NCBI RefSeq assembly: GCF_015461805.1
Contig: NZ_JACVZE010000003.1
Coordinates: 558,001 to 622,000 of the forward strand
DNA: 64,000 nt
Source: Pseudomonas pisciculturae
Lineage (GTDB): Bacteria; Pseudomonadota; Gammaproteobacteria; Pseudomonadales; Pseudomonadaceae
Direction of reading: 5' to 3'
Every line of letters begins with the position of its first letter. Position 1 is the stretch's first letter. The translations under genes and the position numbers were made by a program. The notes under the pieces were generated by a model, which saw only the letters and a list, made by a program, of their open reading frames with translations, was not told where the DNA came from and made no database searches. Of the stretch, positions 1 to 8,265 are shown piece by piece.

Positions 1-2428
1 CCGAGGCCTTCACCGTGATCGTCGGCTTGCGGTCACGGCGCCACACCAGCGGTTGCTCCAGCTCATAGCGCACGGTGGCGAAAGCCAACAGCGGAATCGA
101 GGTGCCGTTGGGCGTGACGATCTGCAAATTCTGCAAGGTTTCGGGCGTGCCACGTTCAGCATCTTCGGCACGGCCGACCACGTTGATCAGGTAGATATCG
201 TCGTGCACCTGGGTCACCGAGGCGCCGCTGACCACGCTGTTCATCAACTGCGCCACGTCTTCGGACGAGAGCCCCAGTTGCCGCGCCTTGTCTTGAGCGA
301 TGTCGATGCGCAGCACTTTGCCCGGCTCGTTCCAGTCGTAGATGATCTCGCCCAGGTGGGTGTTTTGATCGAGCAGGGTCGCCAGTTCGATGGCGTGCTT
401 GCGCACTTGGTCGATGTCTTTGCCAGAGACGCGGTACTGAATCGGGCGCCCTACCGGCGGGCCCATTTCCAGCGGCTGCACATAGCTGCCAATGCCGACG
501 AAATCATCGCGCAGACGTTTTTGCAGGCGCTTGATCAACTCGCCGCGCTCTTCCAGGCCTTTGCTGACAATCACCAGTTGCGCGTAGTAGGGGTTTTCCA
601 GTTGTTGGTCGAGGGGCAGGTAGAAACGAATCGCGCCCTGGCCGATGTAGGTGCTCCAACGGGCAATGTCCGGGTCGTCCTTGATAATCGCTTCCAGGCG
701 ATCGACGGCCCTGCGTGTCTCGTTGATCGAGGCATTTTGCGGCAGGTTCAGGTCGACGAGGATTTCCGGGCGGTCCGACGATGGGAAGAACTGGTTCTGT
801 ACAAACTGCATGGAGAACACCGACGCCACGAACAGCGCGACGGTAATGCCAATCGCCCACCAGCGGTTACGCATGGCCCACAGCATACCGCCGTTGAACG
901 CACGGCCGACCCGGCCCGGCTCGGCATCGTGGGGTTTCACCTTGGCGCTGAGGATATGCACACCAATCACCGGCGCAAACAGTACCGCCACCACCCACGA
1001 CACCAGCATCGCCACGGCAATCACCGCGAACAGCGTGAAGGTGTACTCTCCCGCCGAGCTGGCGTTGAGGCCAATCGGCACAAAACCGGCGACGGTCACC
1101 AGCGTACCGGTGAGCATCGGGAACGCCGTGGAGGTGTAGGCGTAGGTCGCCGCCTGCTCCTTGGTTTCGCCTTTTTCCAGGCGCGTGATCATCATCTCCA
1201 CGGTGATCATCGCATCGTCCACCAGCAGGCCGAGGGCGATGATCAGCGCGCCCAGCGACACCCGCTGCATGGTGATGCCGCTGTATTCCATGAATACGAA
1301 TACCAGCGCCAGCACCAACGGAATCGAGCACGCCACCACTAACCCTGCGCGCAGGCCCAGGCTGATAAAGCTCACCACCAGTACGATGATCACCGCTTCG
1401 AACAGTGCACTGGTGAAGCCACCAACGGCCTCTTCCACCACTTCGGCCTGGTCGGAGACTTTGTGCACGCCCACGCCCACCGGCAGGTCGGCAGTCAGTT
1501 CGTCCATGCGTTCATGCAGGGCCTTACCAAAGGCCTGGATATTGCCGCCCTTCTGCATGGCAATCGCCAAGCCGATGGCCGGCGTGCCGTTGAAGCGAAA
1601 CATCGGCCGCGCCGGGTCAACGTAGCCACGGCTGATCTCGGCGATGTCCGCCAGGCGATAGAAGCGGTCATTGAGCCTGAGGTTGACGTTGGCCAGGTCC
1701 TTCTCAGAGGCGAATTGCCCGGAAGTACGCACTGAAATGCGCTCAGGCCCGGCCTCGATCACCCCGGCGGGGGTCACCGCGTTCTGCGATTGCAGGCTTT
1801 GCACGACCTGGCGTTGATCAATGCCCAGGGCCGCCAGCTTGCGCGTGGAAAAATTCAGGTAAATCACTTCGTCCTGCTGGCCGATCATCTCGACCTTGCC
1901 CAACCCCGGCACCGACCGGATCTCGGCGCGCACCTGCTCTACATAGTCACGCAGCTGGCGCATCGACAGGCCGTCGCCGGTAAAGGCATACACCGAGCCG
2001 AATACATCCCCGAACTCGTCGTTGAATGACGGCCCCTGCAACCCCTGGGGGAAGTTGCCCCGGATGTCGTCGATCTTCTTGCGTACCTGGTACCAGATCT
2101 CGGGAATCGCCTTGGCGCTGGTGGTGTCCTTGAGGAACACAAACACCGTGGACTCACCCGGGCGTGTGTAGCTTTTCACGTAGTCGAGGGCGTCGAGTTC
2201 TTCGAGTTTTTTCTCGATACGGTCGGTGACTTGCCGCAGGGTCTCTTCCTGGGTCGCACCCGGCCAGCGGGTCTGGATCACCATGGTTTTGATGGTGAAC
2301 GAAGGGTCTTCCTCGCGGCCCAGGTTCATGTAGGAGAACACGCCCATCAGCAGCGCGACGAACATCAGGTACCAGACGAAGGACTGATGCTTGAGGGCCC
2401 AGTCGGATAAATTGAAACTCCCTTTCAT
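1..2428 (-). CDS. triC: RND multidrug efflux permease, TriC-like (3' end missing)
   Basis: This is the inner-membrane proton-driven pump of a tripartite efflux system. About 809 residues are visible from the ATG at 2428; RND pumps are about 1,000-1,050 residues, so roughly the last fifth lies beyond the left edge. The start (MKGSFNLSDWALKHQSFVWY), the early transmembrane helix, the two large periplasmic loops and the central helices with the GLLVDDAMITVEMM segment (the region carrying the proton-relay aspartates) are typical of the HAE-1/TriC branch. Its start overlaps the stop of the second adaptor gene by four bases (ATGA). The order adaptor-adaptor-pump matches triABC of P. aeruginosa, a triclosan exporter that uses OpmH as outer membrane channel. 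No outer membrane gene is adjacent here. The substrate is inferred, not shown. Confidence 0.88.
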   Translation of the reverse strand, partial: MKGSFNLSDWALKHQSFVWYLMFVALLMGVFSYMNLGREEDPSFTIKTMVIQTRWPGATQEETLRQVTDRIEKKLEELDALDYVKSYTRPGESTVFVFLKDTTSAKAIPEIWYQVRKKIDDIRGNFPQGLQGPSFNDEFGDVFGSVYAFTGDGLSMRQLRDYVEQVRAEIRSVPGLGKVEMIGQQDEVIYLNFSTRKLAALGIDQRQVVQSLQSQNAVTPAGVIEAGPERISVRTSGQFASEKDLANVNLRLNDRFYRLADIAEISRGYVDPARPMFRFNGTPAIGLAIAMQKGGNIQAFGKALHERMDELTADLPVGVGVHKVSDQAEVVEEAVGGFTSALFEAVIIVLVVSFISLGLRAGLVVACSIPLVLALVFVFMEYSGITMQRVSLGALIIALGLLVDDAMITVEMMITRLEKGETKEQAATYAYTSTAFPMLTGTLVTVAGFVPIGLNASSAGEYTFTLFAVIAVAMLVSWVVAVLFAPVIGVHILSAKVKPHDAEPGRVGRAFNGGMLWAMRNRWWAIGITVALFVASVFSMQFVQNQFFPSSDRPEILVDLNLPQNASINETRRAVDRLEAIIKDDPDIARWSTYIGQGAIRFYLPLDQQLENPYYAQLVIVSKGLEERGELIKRLQKRLRDDFVGIGSYVQPLEMGPPVGRPIQYRVSGKDIDQVRKHAIELATLLDQNTHLGEIIYDWNEPGKVLRIDIAQDKARQLGLSSEDVAQLMNSVVSGASVTQVHDDIYLINVVGRAEDAERGTPETLQNLQIVTPNGTSIPLLAFATVRYELEQPLVWRRDRKPTITVKAS

Positions 2429-3495
2429 CGCGGGCTGCCCTCGTCGATTTTGACTTTTTGCCCAGGTTTCAGGCTATTCACCCCGGCGGTGACGATGTGT
2501 TCGCCGGGTTTGACGCCCGCATTGAGCACCGCGCTGCGGGCATCACGACTGATCACCGTGACGTCACGCGGTTGCACGGTCTGGCTTTGGGTGTCGAGCA
2601 GCCAGATGCGGGTCTTGCCCTCCACCTCCTGCAAGGCGCTCAGAGGCAGCTCGATACGCGGCGCTATGGCGGTGCTCAACGTGACGCTGATCGCCGTGCC
2701 CAGGCGAAACGCAGGCGGTGTCTCGGCTAGGCTCAGGCGGGCACGACGGGTGCGGGTGGCGCTCTGGGCCTGGGGCTCGATCTCACGCACGACGGCGGTG
2801 GTGTGCACGTTGGGGTCCAGTTGCCCGGCGACCAGAAACACCACGTCCGGTGGCAGGCGTTCGGCAAGGCCTGCGGGCAGGTCGATCACGGCTTCCTTGA
2901 TATCCGGGCGGGCCAGGGTCACTACTTGCTGACCGGCGGTGACCACCTGGCCGGCCTCGGCATTCCAGGCAGTGACAATGCCGGCGTGGTCGGTGCGCAG
3001 TTCGGCATAGTTGAGCTGGTCCTTGGCCTGGTTGACCGCGGCCTGGGCCTGGTCGAGGGAGGCCTGGGTGGTTTTCAGGTCGGTCTGGGCAATATCCAGC
3101 TGGGCTTGGGCGCCGACGCCACGGTTGAACAGCTCCTGCTGGCGGCGGGCATTGGCCTGGGCGTTGATGTACTGCGCCCGCACGCGGGCCAGGTCGCCCT
3201 GGGCGGCGCGCAATTGGTTCTGTTGGTCGGTGGGGTCGAGTACGGCGAGCACGGCGCCCTTCTCCACCTCGGCGCCCACATCCACGGCGCGTCGGGCGAT
3301 ACGGCCGGGCACGCGGAAACCCAGGTTGCTTTCATAACGGGCCTGGATGGTGCCGGCGAAGCGGCCGAGGGTTTCCTGGTCTTCGGCCTTCACCTCCATG
3401 GACAGCACCGGCCGCACGGGCTCGGGCGGCGCTTCCTCCTTGGAGCAGGCCACCAGCAACAGGCTGGCCGCCAGTAACAGCGTCAGGCGCTTCAT
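2425..3495 (-). CDS. triB: Periplasmic adaptor (membrane fusion) lipoprotein, TriB-like
   Basis: Second of two adaptor subunits for the RND pump encoded next to it; adaptors bridge pump and outer membrane channel in the periplasm. The 356-residue protein starts with a lipoprotein signal (LVAC, Cys17). It then shows the split lipoyl domain (around 55-80 and 160-190) flanking a Gln/Ala-rich alpha-helical hairpin (about 85-155), followed by the beta-barrel and membrane-proximal domains ending near residue 350, the normal HlyD/AcrA-family layout. It overlaps the preceding adaptor gene and the following pump gene by four bases each, so the three are translationally coupled. Assignment to TriB rather than another MFP rests on the two-adaptor arrangement. 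Confidence 0.85.
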   Translation of the reverse strand: MKRLTLLLAASLLLVACSKEEAPPEPVRPVLSMEVKAEDQETLGRFAGTIQARYESNLGFRVPGRIARRAVDVGAEVEKGAVLAVLDPTDQQNQLRAAQGDLARVRAQYINAQANARRQQELFNRGVGAQAQLDIAQTDLKTTQASLDQAQAAVNQAKDQLNYAELRTDHAGIVTAWNAEAGQVVTAGQQVVTLARPDIKEAVIDLPAGLAERLPPDVVFLVAGQLDPNVHTTAVVREIEPQAQSATRTRRARLSLAETPPAFRLGTAISVTLSTAIAPRIELPLSALQEVEGKTRIWLLDTQSQTVQPRDVTVISRDARSAVLNAGVKPGEHIVTAGVNSLKPGQKVKIDEGSPR

Positions 3496-4574
3496 GGCTG
3501 GGCTCCTTGCTGGGCGATTTCGACGAGCATGCCGGGGTGCAGCAATTGCCCGCCCGCCACCACGACTTTTTCGCCGCCCTTGAGGCCATCGGCAATGATG
3601 ACTTTGCCGGTGAGGTAACGCGCCACGCTAACCTTGTGCAGTTGCGCCTTGCCGTCGCCGTCGATCAGCCATACGGCAGGATCGTTGACGTCTTTAGTCA
3701 AGGCCGCCCATGGCAATTCAATGCTGGGTTTGGATGGGCCATTGGCGGTGGCGCTGACCACCGAGCCCAATTGCATACCCTTGGGCAGCGCCTCCAGGGC
3801 AATCTTGACCTGCACGGTGCCGGTGTTGGCCGCCACGGCGGGGGTCACTTCGCGGACCTTGCCCTGGGCCTTGATACTGGGGTTGTCCAACAGGCTGACG
3901 GTGATCGGCGCATCGGGCGGCGGCTCCACCAGCAGGGACTCATACACATTGAACACCGCATCGCGCTCGCCATCCTGGGCCAGGCTGAAAATCGGCACCG
4001 TGGCCTGTACCACCTGGCCCACTTCGGCCTGGCGCGCAGTGATCACACCCGGCGCATCGGCGATCAGCGCGGTGTAGCCCAGTTGCTCACGGGCATTGGC
4101 CAGCTGGGCCTGGGCGGCGGCCAAAGCACTTTGGCTGCTGCGCAAGGCGGCTTGGGCGGAGTCGTATTCACTGCGGCTGGTGTAGCCCTTGGGCAGAAGT
4201 TTTTCCTGTCGCACAAAGGCCGCAGCCGTCTGCTTGACCCGCGCTTGTTCCGCCACGACCTGGGCCTGGGCGGAATCGACGTTGGTCTGCAAATCCTTGG
4301 GATCAAGTTTGGCCAGCACCTGCTTGGCGGTTACGCGGTCGCCCACGTCCACCATGCGCTGGATGATCTTGCCGCCGACGCGAAAGGACAGGTCGGTTTG
4401 CACCCGAGCCTGGATATCGCCGGTGAGGGTGACCGCTGCGGCAAAGTCCGCCGACTGCACGGTCTGCACAAAAACCCGCGAATGAGCCTTGGGCTCAGGC
4501 TTTTGCTCGCCGCACGCGCTCAGCAAGGCCACTAAACCCAAGCCGACAATACAGGTGGAAATACGACCGCCCAT
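3492..4574 (-). CDS. triA: Periplasmic adaptor (membrane fusion) lipoprotein, TriA-like
   Basis: First gene of the efflux operon. The 360-residue product has a lipobox (LSAC, Cys21), then a membrane-fusion-protein fold: lipoyl half near 60-95, an alanine/glutamine-rich coiled-coil hairpin about 100-165, second lipoyl half near 170-200 (ALIADAPGVITARQAEVGQV) and a beta-barrel region. It is only distantly similar to the adaptor downstream, so the pair is not a recent duplication. In P. aeruginosa TriABC both adaptors are needed for activity, which would explain why both are kept. No regulator gene is adjacent; the 239 bases upstream hold only a pair of REP elements and the promoter. Confidence 0.85.
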   Translation of the reverse strand: MGGRISTCIVGLGLVALLSACGEQKPEPKAHSRVFVQTVQSADFAAAVTLTGDIQARVQTDLSFRVGGKIIQRMVDVGDRVTAKQVLAKLDPKDLQTNVDSAQAQVVAEQARVKQTAAAFVRQEKLLPKGYTSRSEYDSAQAALRSSQSALAAAQAQLANAREQLGYTALIADAPGVITARQAEVGQVVQATVPIFSLAQDGERDAVFNVYESLLVEPPPDAPITVSLLDNPSIKAQGKVREVTPAVAANTGTVQVKIALEALPKGMQLGSVVSATANGPSKPSIELPWAALTKDVNDPAVWLIDGDGKAQLHKVSVARYLTGKVIIADGLKGGEKVVVAGGQLLHPGMLVEIAQQGAQP

Positions 4575-4679
4575 GCAAACTCCTTGTGCGCGATGCGATG
4601 TGCCAGTGTGTATGCGACTGTGAGCTTAGTTCAGGGTTCCTTATCTGCATGGGGGAGAACTGACTGGGTGAATTCACTG

Positions 4680-4790
4680 GCCTCTTCGCGAGCAAGTCGA
4701 ATCGTCGCACCGCCGCTCCCACATTTGAATGCATTCCAAATTTGGAACACGGTCAACTGTGGGAGCTGGCTTGCCTGCGATAGCGGTAGA
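4680..4790. repeat. Two oppositely oriented REP-type elements
   Basis: The left copy, read on the minus strand, is a GTGGGAGCGGCGGTGCGACG-type REP followed by ATTCGACTTGCTCGCG (4683-4722). The right copy, on the plus strand (4758-4787), reads GTGGGAGCTGGCTTGCCTGC then GATAGCGG. The two belong to different sequence subtypes and diverge, unlike the convergent pairs elsewhere. They lie between the promoter of the triABC operon and the end of the ABC transporter operon. Confidence 0.8.
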
Positions 4791-4813
4791 TCATTCACCA
4801 CACAAGCCAGGGA

Positions 4814-5665
4814 TCAACCCTGCCACTTACCCCCTTCAACAATCACACTCTCAGGCTTGGTGTCATCGCTCAGCTCTTTACGCACATATTGGTCATACAG
4901 CTTGAGCAGGAATTTCTCCTCACCCAGCTTGGCCAACTCAGCATTCACCCAGTCACGCAGTTCGATATTGCCCTTCTTCACTGCTGGCGCAATCGGCGCT
5001 TCATCACCGAGTTTCTCTTCCAGCACGCGGTAGCCCGGGTTCTGCTTGGCCCAGCTGAACAGCACCAGGTTGTCTTGCGCATAAGCATCACCACGACCGG
5101 CGGACAGCGCTTGCAGCGACTCGGAGTTTTTCTCGAACTTGAGCAGTTTCCAGTCTGGGTGGTTTTTGGTCAGCCAGATATCGGCGGTGGTGCCGGTGGT
5201 GACGATGGTGGTGCGGGTGGCCAGGTCATCCAGGCTTTTGACCACGCTGTCGTTCGGCACCAGGGCCTGCACGGCGACTTTCAGGTTGGGGTTGGTGAAG
5301 TCCACCGCTTCCTTGCGCTCAGGCGTCACGGTCATGTTGGCGAGGATCAGGTCAACCTTGTCGCTTTGCAAAAACGGAATACGGCTGGCGGGTTCAACGG
5401 CGACGAACTCGACTTTGTTTTCATCGCCCAGCAGATCCTTGGCAAATTGACGGCCGATGTCGGTATCAAAACCCACATAGCGACCGGCTTCGTTCACAAA
5501 CCCGAACGGCGGCTTGTCGGTGAACACACCAACGATCAACTTGTCACGCGCCTTGATCTTGTCGAGGTAGCTTGCGGCGGCAACGGGTTTGGCAGGCTCT
5601 TCGGCCTTTTTATCGCAGCCGGCCAGTACGGCGACGGCCAGCAGTGGCAGCAGTAACTTTTTCAT
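4814..5665 (-). CDS. ABC transporter substrate-binding lipoprotein, cysteine-binding CjaA-like
   Basis: Solute-binding protein of a polar amino-acid importer, and the last gene of a four-gene operon. The 283-residue protein has a lipobox (LAGC, Cys17) and a family 3 solute-binding fold. The segments GVFTDKPPFGFVNEAGRYVG, TGTTADIWLTKNHPDWK, IAPAVKKGN and SVIVEGGKW closely recall the cysteine-binding protein CjaA of Campylobacter, so L-cysteine or cystine is the most likely ligand (inference from remembered family sequence). Lipidation here is unusual for Gram-negative binding proteins of this type but is shared with CjaA. The gene overlaps the ATPase gene upstream by four bases. Confidence 0.85.
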   Translation of the reverse strand: MKKLLLPLLAVAVLAGCDKKAEEPAKPVAAASYLDKIKARDKLIVGVFTDKPPFGFVNEAGRYVGFDTDIGRQFAKDLLGDENKVEFVAVEPASRIPFLQSDKVDLILANMTVTPERKEAVDFTNPNLKVAVQALVPNDSVVKSLDDLATRTTIVTTGTTADIWLTKNHPDWKLLKFEKNSESLQALSAGRGDAYAQDNLVLFSWAKQNPGYRVLEEKLGDEAPIAPAVKKGNIELRDWVNAELAKLGEEKFLLKLYDQYVRKELSDDTKPESVIVEGGKWQG

Positions 5666-6438
5666 AGCAGCTCCAGTTCCTTGGTTTTCTTGGGCAGTGT
5701 TGACACAAAGGAGAACTTCTCCAGGAACTGCTGCGCGCGTGCGGTTTGCGGGTTCGTAAAGAATTGTTCGGGGGTGTTGTGTTCGAGGATGCGACCGGCC
5801 TCCATAAACACCACGCGGTCGGCGACGGCGCGGGCAAAGGCCATTTCGTGGGTGACGATCAACAGGGTCATGCCATCGCGGGCCAGGCCCTGGATCACTT
5901 CCAGCACTTCCTTGACCATTTCCGGGTCGAGGGCGGCGGTGACTTCGTCAAACAGCATGACCTGGGGGTTCATGCACAGCGAACGGACGATGGCGATGCG
6001 TTGTTGTTGGCCGCCCGAGAGCTGGCGTGGGAAGGCGTCGCGCTTGTCGGCCAGGCCTACGCGCTCCAGCAATTTTTCGGCTTGCTCGCGGGCTTCGCGG
6101 GGGTCGCGTTTTTGCACTTTGAGCGGGCCGAGCAGGATGTTGTCGAGCACGCTCATGTGCGGGAACAGGTGATAGCTCTGGAACACCATGCCGATGTCTT
6201 GCCGCACTTGGCGCCAGTCGGTTTTTTTGTCCAACAGTTCGTTGCCGGCAAAGCGCAGGCTGCCGCTGTGGGCCACTTCCAGGCCGTTGAGGCAGCGCAG
6301 CAAGGTACTTTTGCCACAGCCGCTGGGGCCGAGGATCACCACCACTTCGCCGCTTTGCACGCTCAGGTCGATGCCCTTGAGCACCTGCTGTTCGCCGAAG
6401 AATTTGTTGAAACCCTGAAACTCGATCAATGCGCTCAT
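5662..6438 (-). CDS. Polar amino-acid ABC transporter ATP-binding protein
   Basis: Energises the importer encoded around it. The 258-residue protein has Walker A GPSGCGKST (37-45), Q-loop FQSYHLFPHMS, signature LSGGQQQRIAIV (about 140-150), Walker B VMLFDEVTAALDPE and a switch histidine in VTHEMAFARAVADRV, so it should be an active ATPase of the GlnQ/HisP type. The usual proline after the catalytic glutamate (DEPTS) is valine here. Four-base overlaps with the permease gene upstream and the binding-protein gene downstream indicate one co-translated operon. Confidence 0.93.
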   Translation of the reverse strand: MSALIEFQGFNKFFGEQQVLKGIDLSVQSGEVVVILGPSGCGKSTLLRCLNGLEVAHSGSLRFAGNELLDKKTDWRQVRQDIGMVFQSYHLFPHMSVLDNILLGPLKVQKRDPREAREQAEKLLERVGLADKRDAFPRQLSGGQQQRIAIVRSLCMNPQVMLFDEVTAALDPEMVKEVLEVIQGLARDGMTLLIVTHEMAFARAVADRVVFMEAGRILEHNTPEQFFTNPQTARAQQFLEKFSFVSTLPKKTKELELL

Positions 6439-7094
6439 GCTTGGGCCCAGCGCCGTTCCAGCACCTTTGAGGCGGCCGACAACGGGTAGCAGATAAAGAA
6501 GAAAAACAGGAACAGCACGCCGTAGATCAACACTGACTCATAGGTGCGTTCGATGATTTGCTGGCCGACCTTGATCACATCCACCACGCCGATCAGCACC
6601 GCCAGCGAGCTGGTCTTGATGATGCGCGTGTAGACGTTGATGGTCGGCGGCGTCATGCGCTTAAGGGCCTGGGGCAGCAGCACGTAGCCGTACAGCTGTG
6701 GGTCCGACAGGCCAATCGACAAGCCCGCCTCACGCTGGCCACGGGGCAGCGAATGCAAGGCGCCGCGCACCACTTCACCGACTTCGCTGGCGCCCCATAA
6801 CGACAGCACCAGCACGGCGCACCAGAAGCTCGGGATGCTCAAACCAAAGAAAATCGGCAAGCCAAAAAACAGCAGGTACAACCACACCAGCACCGGGATT
6901 GCGCGAAACAGCTCCAGGTACACCCGCAGCACCGCGTTGATCAGCTTGTTGTTGAGGGTGCGCAGCACGCCATACAGCACGCCACCGACGGTGCTGAAGG
7001 CGATGCTCAAGAATGAAATCGACAGGGTTTGCGCAGCGCCCTTGCCCAGTTGCGGCAACGACACCCACAACAACTCAAGACCCGAACTGGCCAT
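6435..7094 (-). CDS. Amino-acid ABC transporter permease (second of pair)
   Basis: Integral membrane subunit of 219 residues with about five hydrophobic segments and the cytoplasmic EAA coupling loop (QREAGLSIGLSDPQLYGYVL, about 135-155) that contacts the ATPase. The HisM/GlnP-type permease forms the pore with the neighbouring permease. Its start lies 20 bases inside the 3' end of the upstream permease gene, and its stop overlaps the ATPase gene by four bases. Confidence 0.92.
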   Translation of the reverse strand: MASSGLELLWVSLPQLGKGAAQTLSISFLSIAFSTVGGVLYGVLRTLNNKLINAVLRVYLELFRAIPVLVWLYLLFFGLPIFFGLSIPSFWCAVLVLSLWGASEVGEVVRGALHSLPRGQREAGLSIGLSDPQLYGYVLLPQALKRMTPPTINVYTRIIKTSSLAVLIGVVDVIKVGQQIIERTYESVLIYGVLFLFFFFICYPLSAASKVLERRWAQA

Positions 7095-7740
7095 GCTGGA
7101 GCCTCCTTTCCAGTCGGCTGAGCAACAGCGACAGCGGCAAGAACAGCAACACGCAGATCAGCGTCAATACGGCGAGCATTTCGTAGGTCTTGTAGTACAG
7201 GGCGATATAGCTCTTGGTGGTGTAGAGAATCTCCGGCACCGCCACGGCGGAGACCACGGTGGTCTCCTTGAGCAGAAAGATGAAATTGGCGAAAAGCGCC
7301 GGCAGGCTGAGGATGCCGGCCTGGGGCAGGATCACGTGGCGCAGCAGCTGCCAATCCGACAGGCCGATGGATTTACCCGACTCGATCTGCGCCAGCGGCA
7401 CCGCTTCCACACCAGCGCGCAACACTTCGGTGAGGTAGGCGCCGCCGAGGAAGGTCATGGTGATGATCGCCGCCCAGAAGCCGGAGATATTGAAGCCCAA
7501 GGCCGGCAGTGCGAAGTAGACGAAAAACAGTTGGATCAGCAGCGGCGTGTTGCGCGCCAGCTCCACATACAACGCCACCAGGCGCGACAGGTAGGGCGTG
7601 CGAAACACCAGCAGCGCGGCGTTGATCAGCGCCACCAGCAGCGAGGTGGCAATGGCGATCAAGCCTACTTGCAGCGTCACCCCCACGGCTTTTAAAAACG
7701 CCGGCAGAGTGCTGAGGATAAAAGCGAAATCGAAAGTCAT
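7075..7740 (-). CDS. Amino-acid ABC transporter permease (first of pair)
   Basis: First gene of the operon. The 221-residue membrane protein has the HisQ/GlnP layout: the periplasmic-side segment ELARNTPLLIQLFFVYFALP and the EAA loop IESGKSIGLSDWQLLRHVIL at about 120-140. It pairs with the second permease as a heterodimer. The upstream region on the minus strand is very AT-rich (about 7810-7890), as expected for a regulated promoter. The order permease-permease-ATPase-binding protein reverses the common order with the binding protein first. Confidence 0.92.
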   Translation of the reverse strand: MTFDFAFILSTLPAFLKAVGVTLQVGLIAIATSLLVALINAALLVFRTPYLSRLVALYVELARNTPLLIQLFFVYFALPALGFNISGFWAAIITMTFLGGAYLTEVLRAGVEAVPLAQIESGKSIGLSDWQLLRHVILPQAGILSLPALFANFIFLLKETTVVSAVAVPEILYTTKSYIALYYKTYEMLAVLTLICVLLFLPLSLLLSRLERRLQHGQFGS

Positions 7741-7950
7741 CGGAGGTCCAAAACGCCGCAGGGGTAATGCGGCGTGCGCGGTTCGATCCGGCGTGGGTAA
7801 CGTCGGGTAGCGCGAACTTTAAAGGTATAAAAAAGAAAATTTAAATACCCAAATAGCATATTGATATCACCCAAAAAGATAACCGCCAGGTTCGCGGGTT
7901 TGCCGGGTGAGGGCTATGGTGTTGGGGTCTGTTATTCGAGGGAATGAATG

Positions 7951-8037
7951 ATGAAAGAAGCGAAGCCGATGGATCCGCAGGAGTTGGTGAAGTGGTTGGT
8001 GGCGTTGCGTAGGGCGATCAACAACCGCCCCATCTGA
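7951..8037 (+). CDS. Possible 28-residue small protein
   Basis: A short open frame runs plus-strand in the gap between two minus-strand operons. It begins at ATG 7951 (or the adjoining ATG 7948) a few bases after GAGGGA, a good ribosome-binding site, and ends with TGA at 8035-8037. The peptide is MKEAKPMDPQELVKWLVALR followed by RAINNRPI, amphipathic and basic, and it uses common Pseudomonas codons. I do not recognise it. The next feature downstream is a REP pair starting about 30 bases later, as is usual after real genes. It is too short to be sure without conservation data. Confidence 0.4.
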   Translation: MKEAKPMDPQELVKWLVALRRAINNRPI

Positions 8038-8067
8038 CACACCAAACATCCAATATGAGATGAGATC

Positions 8068-8180
8068 CAATGTGGGAGGGGCGGTGCGACGATTCGACTT
8101 GCTCCCGATAGCGGTCGATCAGTCACAGATGTGCTGGCTGACACTCCGCTATCGGGAGCAAGCCCCCTCCCACATTTGGA
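8068..8180. repeat. Convergent REP pair (REPIN), left copy with variant insertion
   Basis: The left half (8070-8112) is GTGGGAGGGG followed by CGGTGCGACGATTCGA and then CTTGCTCCCGATAGCGG. The right half (8146-8179) is the canonical REP in reverse. The middle joins them with an imperfect hairpin. The inserted segment matches the variant REP at 4683-4722. It lies between the metQ-like gene and the ABC operon promoter. Confidence 0.85.
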
Positions 8181-8202
8181 TTGCATTCCAAGTTTCAGGC
8201 GT

Positions 8203-8238
8203 AAAAAAACGCCGACGCTATATAAGCCATCGGCGTTG
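8203..8238 (-). terminator. Intrinsic terminator of the metQ-like gene
   Basis: On the minus strand the sequence AACGCCGATGGC, loop TTATATA, then GCGTCGGCGTT is followed by a run of T. The hairpin sits 28 bases after the stop codon of the MetQ-like gene. Confidence 0.88.
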
Positions 8239-8265
8239 AAACCTTGAAGGGGGTTTTCAGTTACA

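Noticed and set aside
53..1342. A 429-codon plus-strand open frame
   Set aside because: It is antisense to the RND pump, whose reading frame is unbroken and matches the family along its length.
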